DNA of 41,265 nucleotides from Candidatus Poribacteria bacterium (GCA_009839745.1 VXPE01000009.1:1-41265), one strand, 5' to 3'; positions 25,813 through 33,947 are shown, numbered from the stretch's first letter. The notes: generated from the sequence alone by a model not told the origin. Translations and numbers: made by a program.

Positions 25813-26586
25813 CTACTTTGAAACCTTTATTGCGCCCCAAGTGAGTGCCAATTTCTGGGTCGGTTCGACAGCAAGCCCTTCCGCTTCGAGGTTATTTTCG
25901 ATTTCCGCTTGACTGAGACCGCGGTTGTAGAGACGAAGTTCGTCGAGAAGACCGTGGTAGGGAAGTCCGTCCGATTTTCGGGCACCCATCCAAAAGTTTT
26001 CTCCGTTATGTTTCAGGACACCCTCGAATTTTTTCTCGTTATCCACTTCACCATTGATATAAATAATGGCTTCGGAACCGTCGTAGACACCAGCGATGTG
26101 ATGCCATTTCCCTACATCGGGCTGCCCTACACTGTGAAAGGGCCACGTCTCTAAGGCACCGTTCCAGAGATTAAAATCGACTCGAGTTTGATCTGACCAC
26201 GCAATCACATAGGAGTTATTTCCTGATCTCGATATACCGGCGAAAATCGCCCAACCCGGTTTCTCAGGTTTTATCCACGCCTCCAATGTAATCTGATCAC
26301 CAATGTCGGTTAAACTCTTATCCGCTCCACAATCAACATGCCCACCACTAAACTTGAGTGCCTCACCGACTGTACCATCAACGACCTCGACATTCCCATC
26401 CATGGTTCCATCGTTTGCACCGACAAGGTCTTTAACCGTTTTCCCTGCAACCGAATCTTTATTGAACGACCAGTAACTCACCAACCCATCGGTAATCGCC
26501 TGACGCGCCTGTGCTATGCTTGTCGCCATTAAAACAGTCGCCGTAATGGCTATAATAAACTTATGTCTCGGAGTTCTGTTAATCAT
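25813..26586 (-). CDS. Secreted LamG/concanavalin-like protein
   Basis: The 257-residue protein has a signal peptide (positively charged start, then FIIAITATVLMATSIAQA) and one LamG-type jelly-roll domain (about 30-235), with typical blocks GLVSYWSFNK, FSGGHVDCG, ITLEAWIKP, WHHIAGVYDG, YINGEVDNEK and LLDELRLYNRGLSQAEI. Such domains bind sugars or other surface ligands. The C-terminus KLALTWGAIKVSK resembles the end of the protease at 32761-33696, suggesting a shared tail motif. Confidence 0.85.
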   Translation of the reverse strand: MINRTPRHKFIIAITATVLMATSIAQARQAITDGLVSYWSFNKDSVAGKTVKDLVGANDGTMDGNVEVVDGTVGEALKFSGGHVDCGADKSLTDIGDQITLEAWIKPEKPGWAIFAGISRSGNNSYVIAWSDQTRVDFNLWNGALETWPFHSVGQPDVGKWHHIAGVYDGSEAIIYINGEVDNEKKFEGVLKHNGENFWMGARKSDGLPYHGLLDELRLYNRGLSQAEIENNLEAEGLAVEPTQKLALTWGAIKVSK

Positions 26587-26738
26587 TTTGTCCTCCGTTT
26601 CGGCGTATTGTGCCCTTCGGCAAGATTAAGTCACCTTTTTATAGACATACTACTCCCATGGGGTAGGAAAATCGACCGACACCTCCCTTTAAATAAACAT
26701 ATAATACTCGTTAGGTAGCAATTTGGGTTTTAATTCAC

Positions 26739-27116
26739 TTAACCATCGTATTCGACGACGACATCATCACCGTCAACCTTGACCGGATACGTCGCTACCC
26801 GCAAGGTTTCATCGACGAGACACTGTCCGGTGGCAATGTCAAATGTCCATTGATGCCATGGACAGCGCAATATCTCGCCTAAATTATCGACAGAGAGCGT
26901 TGCCCCTTGAATGGAAGGCGGTGCATCGGCGGCGAACCTACCGCTGAGTTCACCTGTGCAGAGGGGTCCCCGCCTATGCGGACAGATGTTACGGATGGCG
27001 TAAAATTTGCCATCAACATTAAAGACCCCAATGCCCGCCTTCCCTCGAAACGGGACGATGATCTTGCGGTTCCCAGGTGGAATCTCTGATACTTTTCCAA
27101 CAACAACACGTGCCAT
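26739..27116 (-). CDS. Rieske [2Fe-2S] ferredoxin-type protein
   Basis: A 125-residue Rieske protein with C45-P-H47 (NICPHRRGPL) and C85-P-W-H88 (RCPWHQWTFD) to bind the cluster. It resembles ferredoxin components of ring-hydroxylating or related oxygenases, passing electrons to an oxygenase. The frame is open to 27347, but that part is repeat DNA; ATG at 27116 with AAGGAA upstream gives the conserved start. It follows the amidohydrolase gene with a repeat element between them. Confidence 0.87.
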   Translation of the reverse strand: MARVVVGKVSEIPPGNRKIIVPFRGKAGIGVFNVDGKFYAIRNICPHRRGPLCTGELSGRFAADAPPSIQGATLSVDNLGEILRCPWHQWTFDIATGQCLVDETLRVATYPVKVDGDDVVVEYDG

Positions 27117-27202
27117 ATTTTTAATTATTCCTTGCGGTTCGGTCAAGCGGGTTGGGCATTGGAAGTACCTTTGCGTATATCCGCCTGCGTGTTTTTGCAA
27201 TG

Positions 27203-27327
27203 TAATACCATTTCTGATTGAAATTATAGCATAAACTTTTGTCTTGTGCTTTCTTGTAGCATAGACTGTTAGTCTGTGCAGGAAGGTGCGGTTAATGCGA
27301 TATAAACTTTTAGAAATGGTATAATAC
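27203..27327. mobile_element. MITE-like element with ATACCATTTCT ends
   Basis: About 125 bp bounded by inverted ends: ATACCATTTCT on the left (27205-27215) and AGAAATGGTAT on the right (27312-27322). Inside are two diverged tandem units beginning TAGCATA. Related segments are at 33898-33947 (inverted relative to this copy, about 50 bp similar) and 32102-32131. No coding capacity. Confidence 0.65.
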
Positions 27328-27406
27328 ATTGTCCCGCAAGTCCACACGCGACTTGCGTATGGATTGAGTCTATTCCCAGACTAAATCCGGTATTTTTGCG
27401 TTTCGG

Positions 27407-28603
27407 TTAATTTGCCACTGGATTCGCGGATCCGTTGGTTTCTTCGACATCCAACCGCAGCATATCAAGGGCGTTTTGGGCGAAGATCCGATGGTGTAAG
27501 TCCTCTGGAAGCTTCGGGAAAACCGTTACCGGATCGTTCCAGTCGAAATGCGGGAAGTCTGAGCAGAATATTAGCGTTTCATCTGCGTGCAGCATTTCCA
27601 ACATCTGGTACATCTGTTCCGGCTTCTCAGGTTCGTGCATCGGCTGCGATCCGACTCGGATGTGCTCACGGAAATACTCACTCGGTAACCGTTTCAGCCA
27701 CGGTGTCTGGTCGCGTATTGCTCTCCAGTCGGTATCCAGATGCCACATCACCGGCACCGCCCACATCTGCTGTGCTTCAATGAGTGCGAACTTGAAGTTC
27801 GGAAATTTTTCAAAGACCCCTTCGCAGATCAGCGATGTCGCGTGTGTGCTGGCGACATACGGACGGCTCATCCGGCTTTCTATGTAGTAGGTCGGATGTC
27901 CGACCGGGGTGGGTACGTTTCGGGTCGCACCGCCACCACCGCCGATGTGCGAAATGACAGACAATCCGTGTTCCGCACACGCTTCCCAGATGGGATGATA
28001 GAAGCGGTTCCCAAACGGACGACTCGTTCCCATCGGCACCATAACGGCGACAGTGTCCTTGCGGTGTGCGAGTCTGTTAATCTCCTCCACGGCTTGGGGT
28101 GGATCGGAAGGCGAGACGAGAATGGCGTTAACAACACGCTCATCCTTCTCAAGCCAATGTTCGATTGTCCAGTCATTAAAAGCCCGGCAAAGAGCAGCTC
28201 CCCAATCGGGATCAGGAACGCCGGAATACCCATAGAAGACAGGGGGTCCCGTCAGGACGGCAATATCAATATTCCAGACATCAAGGTGCTCATCTTGGAG
28301 GAATTCCAATGTGAAATTGAAATCTCTGGGGTCGCCGCCGGAGTTTTTGGGGGTCGATTCGGTGGCTTCTTCAATCCGTCCCCTGAGGTCTACACGATTG
28401 CTTCGAATCGGGATATTCGGATATCCGCCGAGATGTAACCCTTGGTCGAGGAGATGTTCCTGATAGAATTTAGACAGGTAGGGCAACAGCTGCGTAGGAT
28501 GGCGGAAATTGTGGTGGACATCACAATCGACGATAGCGATCCCATCTTTCGGTTTCGCAGTCCAACCGGGTGCGGTAACAGGAGTTGATCCAATCTGACG
28601 CAT
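27407..28603 (-). CDS. Amidohydrolase-2 family TIM-barrel hydrolase
   Basis: The 398-residue protein belongs to the PF04909 type metal-dependent hydrolases/decarboxylases. It shows an N-terminal metal motif variant IVDCDVHHNF, a central HIGGGGG segment, and a C-terminal aspartate in IFCSDFPHFDW. Members hydrolyse or decarboxylate aromatic and lactone compounds. ATG has GGAGG seven bases upstream. The Rieske gene downstream and PhyH-like gene upstream suggest a shared catabolic pathway. Confidence 0.86.
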   Translation of the reverse strand: MRQIGSTPVTAPGWTAKPKDGIAIVDCDVHHNFRHPTQLLPYLSKFYQEHLLDQGLHLGGYPNIPIRSNRVDLRGRIEEATESTPKNSGGDPRDFNFTLEFLQDEHLDVWNIDIAVLTGPPVFYGYSGVPDPDWGAALCRAFNDWTIEHWLEKDERVVNAILVSPSDPPQAVEEINRLAHRKDTVAVMVPMGTSRPFGNRFYHPIWEACAEHGLSVISHIGGGGGATRNVPTPVGHPTYYIESRMSRPYVASTHATSLICEGVFEKFPNFKFALIEAQQMWAVPVMWHLDTDWRAIRDQTPWLKRLPSEYFREHIRVGSQPMHEPEKPEQMYQMLEMLHADETLIFCSDFPHFDWNDPVTVFPKLPEDLHHRIFAQNALDMLRLDVEETNGSANPVAN

Positions 28604-28632
28604 GTAAACGCCTCCTTATTTTAGAGTTATCG

Positions 28633-28774
28633 GTTGTCAGTTATGAGTTGTCAGTTATGAGGTTTCTGGTAACAATCGACACATCTTTGGAATATTCCAA
28701 GTTTGCGGAGGTTATTACGAAATATCTCTTTTAATCGCTCTCACTGTGAGGCATGTTAACTGTTAATTGACAAC
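28633..28774. repeat. GTTGTCAGTTATGA tandem repeat with inverted partner
   Basis: GTTGTCAGTTATGA occurs twice head to tail (28633-28646, 28647-28660). A degenerate inverted copy (TTAATTGACAAC) lies at 28763-28774, so the stretch may be an inverted-repeat element of about 140 bp filling the gap between two genes. Confidence 0.5.
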
Positions 28775-28786
28775 CCTTCAACCGTC

Positions 28787-29674
28787 TTAATGACGATAGG
28801 TCTCACCGATTAAATTATTGGCAGCGCGAACGGGACGGAAAAGGGTCTGCCGTTTGGCAGGCATTTCGGCTAACAACTTCGGGTGCGGATCCCAATCGTG
28901 CCACTTGCTATTGACCGTATTGTAGCAACTGAAAATAGCGAGACGATCGTTTTCTTCGTTTGTCCACGTGTGCGTGCTATGGGTCAACGCCTCAGTGAAA
29001 AAAAGGAGGGACCCAGCAGGGCACTCATACGTATCCCAAATCAGGGAGTCTTGGCTTCGGATTGTGTCGGGTGCTGTGTAGACGGCTTTATGGCTCGCAG
29101 TAATAAAGAGGGTGCCTCCCTGCCGATATTTGACGGGATTCAGTTCCCAGACGATGCGTGTTAAGCCGCTATAGCCTCTGCCGGGGATACACCGATAGAG
29201 ATGCGAATCGCCCGGGAAACGGAGCATCCCGTTTCCGTTGTGGGGTCCAAAGTTTCCATCCCCTACCGTTCGATAGAACAAACTACACGATTCCATACGG
29301 AAGCCGTAGCATTCTTGGCTTGACAGCGCTGGATGTGCGAGAAACTCGTTGAGAAAACCGATGACATTCGGATGGTCGGCAAGACGTTGCATGGGACCCC
29401 CGAGCGGAGAGCGTTCATGCTCTGGAATCGACTCCGGTTCGTGGCGGAGTTTATATCCGAACTCCTGCATCTCGGCGAGTTCATCACCTGACAGCACATC
29501 CGGAACCAGAAGCCATCCACGCATGTCAAAGAGATATTTCTGTTCTTGCGTCGGTGCGACAACAGGGGTCCCATCGGCGGTTGTTTCGGTGAGTTGTGCG
29601 TTATCAATGTCGAGTGCTGTTCCGAGATTTTTATCAACAATAAACGGTTTGGTGTGATCGGTAACTTGTGCCAT
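28787..29674 (-). CDS. Phytanoyl-CoA dioxygenase-like protein with atypical iron site
   Basis: A 295-residue protein with the PhyH-like double-stranded beta-helix: VVWELNPV-type strand region (IVWELNPVKYRQGGTLFI), ASHK in place of GSHK, and distal histidine near residue 232 in ALTHSTHTW with a following arginine (NDRLAIF). The expected iron motif HxD instead reads H145-N-G147 (GPHNGNGM). ATG at 29674 is chosen over GTG at 29707. Members are 2-oxoglutarate-dependent oxygenases; loss of the acid ligand is seen in related halogenases, but in this subfamily it may be usual, so the reaction is open. Confidence 0.8.
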   Translation of the reverse strand: MAQVTDHTKPFIVDKNLGTALDIDNAQLTETTADGTPVVAPTQEQKYLFDMRGWLLVPDVLSGDELAEMQEFGYKLRHEPESIPEHERSPLGGPMQRLADHPNVIGFLNEFLAHPALSSQECYGFRMESCSLFYRTVGDGNFGPHNGNGMLRFPGDSHLYRCIPGRGYSGLTRIVWELNPVKYRQGGTLFITASHKAVYTAPDTIRSQDSLIWDTYECPAGSLLFFTEALTHSTHTWTNEENDRLAIFSCYNTVNSKWHDWDPHPKLLAEMPAKRQTLFRPVRAANNLIGETYRH

Positions 29675-29823
29675 TTTTTTAACTATTGCTCCTGGGCTGC
29701 CCGCCACTTCGTTTCGGGCAAGTTTTCGGTGAAGTTTCGGTGTTTCCGAGGAATTGTGACCGGCTTACAGAAAGCGTAATTCACATTCCTGATCCTTACG
29801 ATCCTTCAGCGATCTTGTTCTTA

Positions 29824-31029
29824 CTATGCCGCTTTGGCGCGTTTGAGAGCATCCTCAGAGACACTCAGGGTCTTCGCGACATCTTCATCGGTATGCGACA
29901 TGGACATGAACCAGATATGCCCTTCAGGCAGATATAAACCACCCTCCAAGGTTGCCTCGTAGAAGGTCTCATGGAACCGTTTTTGGCGTTCGTCATCGCT
30001 GTTGGTACTTAAGCCGAAGTAGGGCATGGGGCCGATGCCACCGATACGGGCATTCTCAATACCGAGACGCACCGTCATTTCTCTGTAGCCATCCAGCAAC
30101 TTCTGCCCCTGTTTCCACATGAAGGCGACACCATCCTGCGCCTCAAGTTCCTCAATTGTGGCGATTGCGGCGGCAACAAGCGATACCTCGCCGTGGAAGG
30201 TTGCGGCTACCCAGACATCACTCACCTCATCCATAATCTCTTTTTTCCCGACAACGACAGCCGTCGCAAACCCGTTGGCGAGTGCCTTTCCGAAAACGGA
30301 CATATCCGGGGTGACCCCGAAATATTCCTGTGCACCGCCCAACGAATAGCGAAATCCCGTTTTGACTTCGTCAAAAATCATCAAGGCACCGTTGGCATTG
30401 ACGAGCGCCTTTGCCTCTTCAAGATAACCGTCTTTGGGCAGATCCTGTCCGGAAGGTTCCATAATCAAACAAGCGATTTCGTCAGGGTGTGCTTTAAAGA
30501 GGTCAGCAAGTCCTTCAAGATCGTTGAAATCGACGCTAAGTGTAGCGGCGGCAGCTCCCGATAGGTGTCCACGCGCGTGGCTACACCAATCATGCCAGCC
30601 GTGATACCCGGATCGAATCACTTTTTCTCTACCGGTATATGCGCGAGCGAACTTAATCGCGCCGGTTGTTGCATCCGACCCGCCCACAAAGTAAGCAACC
30701 CGGTCCGCCGATGGGATAATCTGAACCAACTTTTCGGCGAGTTCTACCTCAAGGGTATGTCCGAAATTATAAACATTCCCCCGTTCAACGAGATACTTTG
30801 TGACCGTATCAATCACAGTTGGATAGGCGTGTCCAAGGATCATAGGTCCAAATCCCATCAGATAATCGATATAGTCATTTCCATCGGCATCCCAAAAATG
30901 CGCGCCCTTCGCGCCTGCAATCATAACAGGTCTGGGAGGGCTGCTCTGTTTATGGGGTTGCCCACCCCCGACCAATGCGGCTTTGGCTCGCTTCTGCCAT
31001 GCGAGTGATTTGTCAAAACTGCGTCCCAT
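29824..31029 (-). CDS. Class III aminotransferase / glutamate-1-semialdehyde aminomutase-like
   Basis: The 401-residue PLP enzyme has the fold-type I features: GGSDATTGAIKFARAYTGR for phosphate binding, D220 in LMIFDEVKTGFR for the ring nitrogen, and K248 in SVFGKALANG as the Schiff-base lysine. It resembles HemL-type aminomutases and related aminotransferases, but genomic context (PhyH-like, amidohydrolase, Rieske) suggests a catabolic or biosynthetic role rather than haem synthesis. ATG at 31029 has GGAGG eight bases upstream; an in-frame upstream start at 31101 overlaps the neighbouring gene. Confidence 0.88.
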   Translation of the reverse strand: MGRSFDKSLAWQKRAKAALVGGGQPHKQSSPPRPVMIAGAKGAHFWDADGNDYIDYLMGFGPMILGHAYPTVIDTVTKYLVERGNVYNFGHTLEVELAEKLVQIIPSADRVAYFVGGSDATTGAIKFARAYTGREKVIRSGYHGWHDWCSHARGHLSGAAAATLSVDFNDLEGLADLFKAHPDEIACLIMEPSGQDLPKDGYLEEAKALVNANGALMIFDEVKTGFRYSLGGAQEYFGVTPDMSVFGKALANGFATAVVVGKKEIMDEVSDVWVAATFHGEVSLVAAAIATIEELEAQDGVAFMWKQGQKLLDGYREMTVRLGIENARIGGIGPMPYFGLSTNSDDERQKRFHETFYEATLEGGLYLPEGHIWFMSMSHTDEDVAKTLSVSEDALKRAKAA

Positions 31030-31097
31030 GCTGAAACCTCCAACGTTGGTATATTGTGCGTCAAGATCCGCTTTAATTTTACCTAAAAACCTAACAT

Positions 31098-31951
31098 TCA
31101 TTTTCTAATATTGCTCAAACGTGCTAACGCCTCTTGGAGCCGGACAACCTCGGCTTCTGCTTTCTGCCGAGCATCGGCTTCTTGATTGGCGCGTTCTTCT
31201 GCGTCCTCAGCGCGTTCAGCAGACGTTTTTAGCCATGCTTCTGCCTCAGGATCGTAAATTCCTAAACTCTCATCAAGCAGATGGAACTCTAAACCCAGCC
31301 TCACAGATGGAAGACCACCCCTGGCGAGGGATGCTATTTCAACATAAGCGTCTCCGATGAGACGAAACCCGAGCAAAGGGGACGGTAAATAACGCCTATC
31401 CACATCGTAGATGAAGTATTCAGGAATCCCGATCTCCGCATAAAGCTGCACCTTTCGCGTCAGGTCAGTGCGATAGGTCCCTTTGCTACGTTGTGTTTAC
31501 ATTCCATCATCAAAATCGTCCGGAAGTCAGTGCCTATCAGAATTTACGTCTATAGATCAAATGGATATTGCAGAACTATGGAAGCCTTGCCATGACTGGA
31601 TCCGGAGCCACAATGTAAACACTACCTAGCGAACTCTAAGACGAAGTCCGGGGGTTTGCCCTCCTCCCATATCTTATAGATACGCCGTTCTTTCTTACCG
31701 ATACCGAAAGCAACGAAAATATCAGGCGAGATAGATTTACGGGGGTCCCCCTCTTCATAATACATCATCATATCCCCGAGGACATAGACATCTGGGAGGT
31801 GAGCGAAATGATTTTCGATGCGATTAAAATTCTTGAGGAGCTCTCTAAAATGGCGTTCCGTTTCAGCCATAGGTTTTCCATCCGATTCCGGGTAGAGTTC
31901 CGCCGTTTCTGTAGGTGCGTAAGGAAGTGGGAGAGGATGTGCGGGTGCCAT
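31098..31951 (-). pseudogene. Uma2-family nuclease gene split by an insertion
   Basis: The gene is in two parts. The 5' part (31951-31622) encodes SPDIFVAFG and DFVLEFA of the Uma2 PD-(D/E)xK fold; the 3' part (from about 31488 down to 31098) resumes with SKGTYRTDLTRKVQLYAEIG and ends in a coiled coil (AEEAD/KAEAEV region). A 137-bp element at 31489-31625 separates them and brings an in-frame TAG. Removing the element and one CTA copy restores an uninterrupted frame reading EFASKGTYRTD. The intact protein would be about 235 residues. Disruption appears recent because both halves remain open. Confidence 0.88.
31489..31625. mobile_element. 137-bp MITE-like insertion in the Uma2 gene
   Basis: The element has inverted ends GTGTTTACATT (31493-31503) and AATGTAAACAC (31612-31622), perfect over 11 bp, and is flanked by CTA direct repeats at 31486-31488 and 31626-31628, a 3-bp target duplication. 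It has no coding capacity and would need a transposase supplied elsewhere. Confidence 0.85.
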
Positions 31952-32101
31952 AAGGTGTCTCCTTTTCCGTTGGTCGTTTGCGTCGTAGGTTTACCGGATC
32001 TTTAGGCATAGGATAGCATAAAATGGCTTGGCATGCAACAAAAAAGAGACAGGCGGCACAAATTGACCTCCTGTCGTTACGCTATCTCTGATAAACAGTT
32101 C

Positions 32102-32131
32102 TTATACCATTTTTAAGAGTTTATATTCCAT
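32102..32131. repeat. Fragment of the ATACCATTT dispersed element
   Basis: This 30-bp segment matches, in inverted orientation, the right end of the element at 27203-27327 (AAACTTTTAGAAATGGTATAA-like). It is a single end only. Confidence 0.5.
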
Positions 32132-32208
32132 ACCAACAATGCCTTTGAAAATTTTTCGCTTGTGAAGTATAATCGTTTTAAAGGGTCGATGCAAGAAGAA
32201 AATGTAGG

Positions 32209-32511
32209 AACTATGAAGAGAGCCTCAGGAAGCGATTAGCAGATTCTACGTATGCAAAGGCGTATCTCGCCGTAGCACTCGAGGAATATGAGGAAGATGG
32301 TAACAGTGAAGCATTTTTGCTTGCTGTCAAAGATGTAGGAGACATCCAAGGTGATTTATCAAAGTTAGTAGCGAACATCCAACTGAGCGACGAGAGCCTT
32401 TATGATTGGTGCTTGCACTTTGTTGGGGCTGGTATTTTAGGCGAAGATGCCGACACTCGCTCGCGCAATGAGCGTCTGTTGGGTGAGCCTGAAAGGAGAA
32501 GCGATGACTGA
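32209..32511 (+). pseudogene. Remnant of HigA-type addiction-module antidote
   Basis: The frame beginning near 32212 reads NYEESLRKRLADSTYAKAYL then ALEEYEEDGNSEAFLLAVKD and LSKLVANIQLSDESLY, a clear match in style to the probable addiction module antidote family (HTH, about 100 residues). It has no start codon: an ATG at 32190 lies in another frame. After SLY the helix-turn-helix ending is lost by a second frameshift, leaving GEPER in place of the usual SVEPER-like end. No toxin gene remains upstream. Confidence 0.7.
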
Positions 32512-32563
32512 AAAAGAATTCCAATCGAGTGTGCTAAAAGTTGCGCGTCGTCAGGGTCATTGA
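32504..32563 (+). pseudogene. Truncated 19-codon ORF (VRR-NUC-like start)
   Basis: ATG at 32504 with AGGAG upstream encodes MTEKEFQSSVLKVARRQGH and stops. The sequence resembles the N-terminus of VRR-NUC or phage-type small nucleases (MTEKxFQxxVxxLARxxGW). The frame ends 11 bp before the CGCGGAT-type repeat, suggesting that the rest was removed with or before arrival of the repeat. Weak evidence because it is so short. Confidence 0.35.
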
Positions 32564-32573
32564 ATTGTTAAAT

Positions 32574-32621
32574 TGTCTGAATCGCGGATGACACGGATGA
32601 CGCGGATTGCGCGGATTTTTA
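32574..32621 (+). repeat. CGCGGAT-type dispersed repeat, copy 3
   Basis: CTGAATCGCGGATGACACGG and following CGCGGAT words, ending TTGCGCGGATTTTT. It matches 2578-2624 including the upstream AATTGTCTG, and the arms of 11872-12062. Confidence 0.7.
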
Positions 32622-32760
32622 AGTTGTCGCTCTCCAGACCCCCTTATGAAATTTGGGGAATTTCACGGAAAATTGAATGGTCCAGGCGCGTCGTTTTACC
32701 TTGTTGTGGTATCATACTTATGATTGAGGAATATAACGAGAAGAATAGAGGGAATATCTC

Positions 32761-33696
32761 ATGAGAAAGTTTTGTTTCGTTATGAGTTTATTGTTTTTTT
32801 CCTCCTTAGCCTATGCGCAAGATCCATTTGAGGTGATTTATCTTATCCCCTCGGATCAGCGAGCAGATGAGAGTAAACTCAATGTTTTTAATAGAATAGT
32901 TAAGGATGTTCAGACGTTTTATGCCGACGAGATGGAACGGCACGGTTTTGGGCGTAAGACCTTTAGGTATAACGACAATATAAGAGTTCAGAAAGGTAAT
33001 CATACTTTGAGAGATTATTTGGGTAAAGGGCATAAATTGTGGTTTGAGTTTTGGTATGGGCAAATAGCAAATGACAATACTGGAGATATTGTTTTTTTGG
33101 CGGGTACCGACAGATTAGGTGGAAATGTAGTTGGAAGATATAATTATTTGACTTGGGGGCGAGACGGTAAACCTGGAGGGACTGAGTTTGGATACCGTTT
33201 AATGTTGTTGCCTGCACTAAGACCAGGATATTTGCGTTGGGCCCTCGCACATGAACTTGGACATGCTTTTGGATTGGATCATGTAGATGTTCTTTTTCAT
33301 GAAGGTAAACGCCGGGTGATGGGCAAAAATGATATGATCACATCAGTGGATGATCTTGTTTTTACTTTAGATGAAGCGATAATTTTAGATAAATCGCGGC
33401 TCCTTTCTGTTCTGTCTACACCGCGTCCGCCTATACTCGCGAGTGGAGAAATAGATGCAGATGTTAATGATGACGGTTACGTTGATTTATCTGATGTCTT
33501 GATTGTGCGGAGTGCCATAGAGAATAAAAATACTTATGACACAGATGTAAACGGCGATGATAAAACTGACGAAGTAGATGTGTTGATTGTTAAACAGAAA
33601 GCGATGGAAGCTATCGTTGCCGCTGCCCCCAGTCTACAACGCAAACGAATCCTGACTGGGACGTGGGGGGCGTTGAAAAGGAGGGATACGCATTGA
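32761..33696 (+). CDS. Secreted metzincin-like metalloprotease with dockerin repeats
   Basis: The 311-residue protein has a signal peptide (MRKFCFVMSLLFFSSLAYAQ), a catalytic domain with the extended zinc motif HELGHAFGLDH (H164, H168, H174, E165), and a likely Met-turn at VMG (M187). Residues 234-277 contain two dockerin-type calcium loops, DVNDDGYVDLSDVLIV and DVNGDDKTDEVDVLIV. The C-terminus ILTGTWGALKRRD resembles the tail of the LamG protein. It would be exported, and the dockerin could attach it to a cohesin-bearing partner. ATG is preceded by GAGGGAATATCTC. It overlaps the next small ORF by 4 bp (TTGA). Confidence 0.85.
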   Translation: MRKFCFVMSLLFFSSLAYAQDPFEVIYLIPSDQRADESKLNVFNRIVKDVQTFYADEMERHGFGRKTFRYNDNIRVQKGNHTLRDYLGKGHKLWFEFWYGQIANDNTGDIVFLAGTDRLGGNVVGRYNYLTWGRDGKPGGTEFGYRLMLLPALRPGYLRWALAHELGHAFGLDHVDVLFHEGKRRVMGKNDMITSVDDLVFTLDEAIILDKSRLLSVLSTPRPPILASGEIDADVNDDGYVDLSDVLIVRSAIENKNTYDTDVNGDDKTDEVDVLIVKQKAMEAIVAAAPSLQRKRILTGTWGALKRRDTH

Positions 33697-33878
33697 AAAG
33701 CAGAGAGAAACGGGACAAAAAGAGAGCGTCAAACAGAAGTGAACCGCTCATGCAGGTAGAAACGATACAAATCCACAAGTCCGAAAAACAGGAAAATACA
33801 TTGTATATTGCTGGGGCGAAATGGATCGACCTTAAGGGCAAAGTTCGTAGAAGAAAAATAAAGAGTTTTTGGGATTGA
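33693..33878 (+). CDS. Small basic protein, possibly translated from TTG
   Basis: A 61-codon frame begins at TTG 33693, which overlaps the protease stop (TTGA) and has GGAGG nine bases upstream. The product is lysine- and arginine-rich (LKSREKRDKKRASNRSEP, then KWIDLKGKVRRRKIKSFWD). No family is recognised. An upstream GTG at 33663 is an alternative. Tentative gene. Confidence 0.4.
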   Translation: MKSREKRDKKRASNRSEPLMQVETIQIHKSEKQENTLYIAGAKWIDLKGKVRRRKIKSFWD

Positions 33879-33897
33879 ACTTAACGTAATAAGTGAA

Positions 33898-33947
33898 AAA
33901 AGCACAAGCTAAAGTTTATGCTACAAGTTCAATCAGAAATGGTATAA
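33898..33947. repeat. Copy of the ATACCATTTCT dispersed element (one arm)
   Basis: About 50 bp similar, in inverted orientation, to the left part of 27203-27327, ending CAGAAATGGTATA. It lies just before the PhyH-HEAT gene and explains why the open frame extends upstream of the true start. Confidence 0.65.

Larger units (their letters stand above)
31952..32760. other. Decayed spacer between Uma2 and protease genes
   Basis: No intact gene is supported. The stretch holds a short ATACCATTTTT-type repeat (32102-32131), a frameshifted antidote remnant (32209-32511), a 19-codon truncated ORF (32504-32563) and a CGCGGAT-type repeat (32574-32621). The protease gene begins right after it. Confidence 0.6.

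Noticed and set aside
27117-27347. N-terminal extension of the Rieske protein
   Set aside because: It lies in an element with inverted ends; the conserved Rieske start is at 27116.
27740-28438. Long antisense frame over the amidohydrolase
   Set aside because: Its composition follows from codon bias of the opposite gene; no domain is recognisable.
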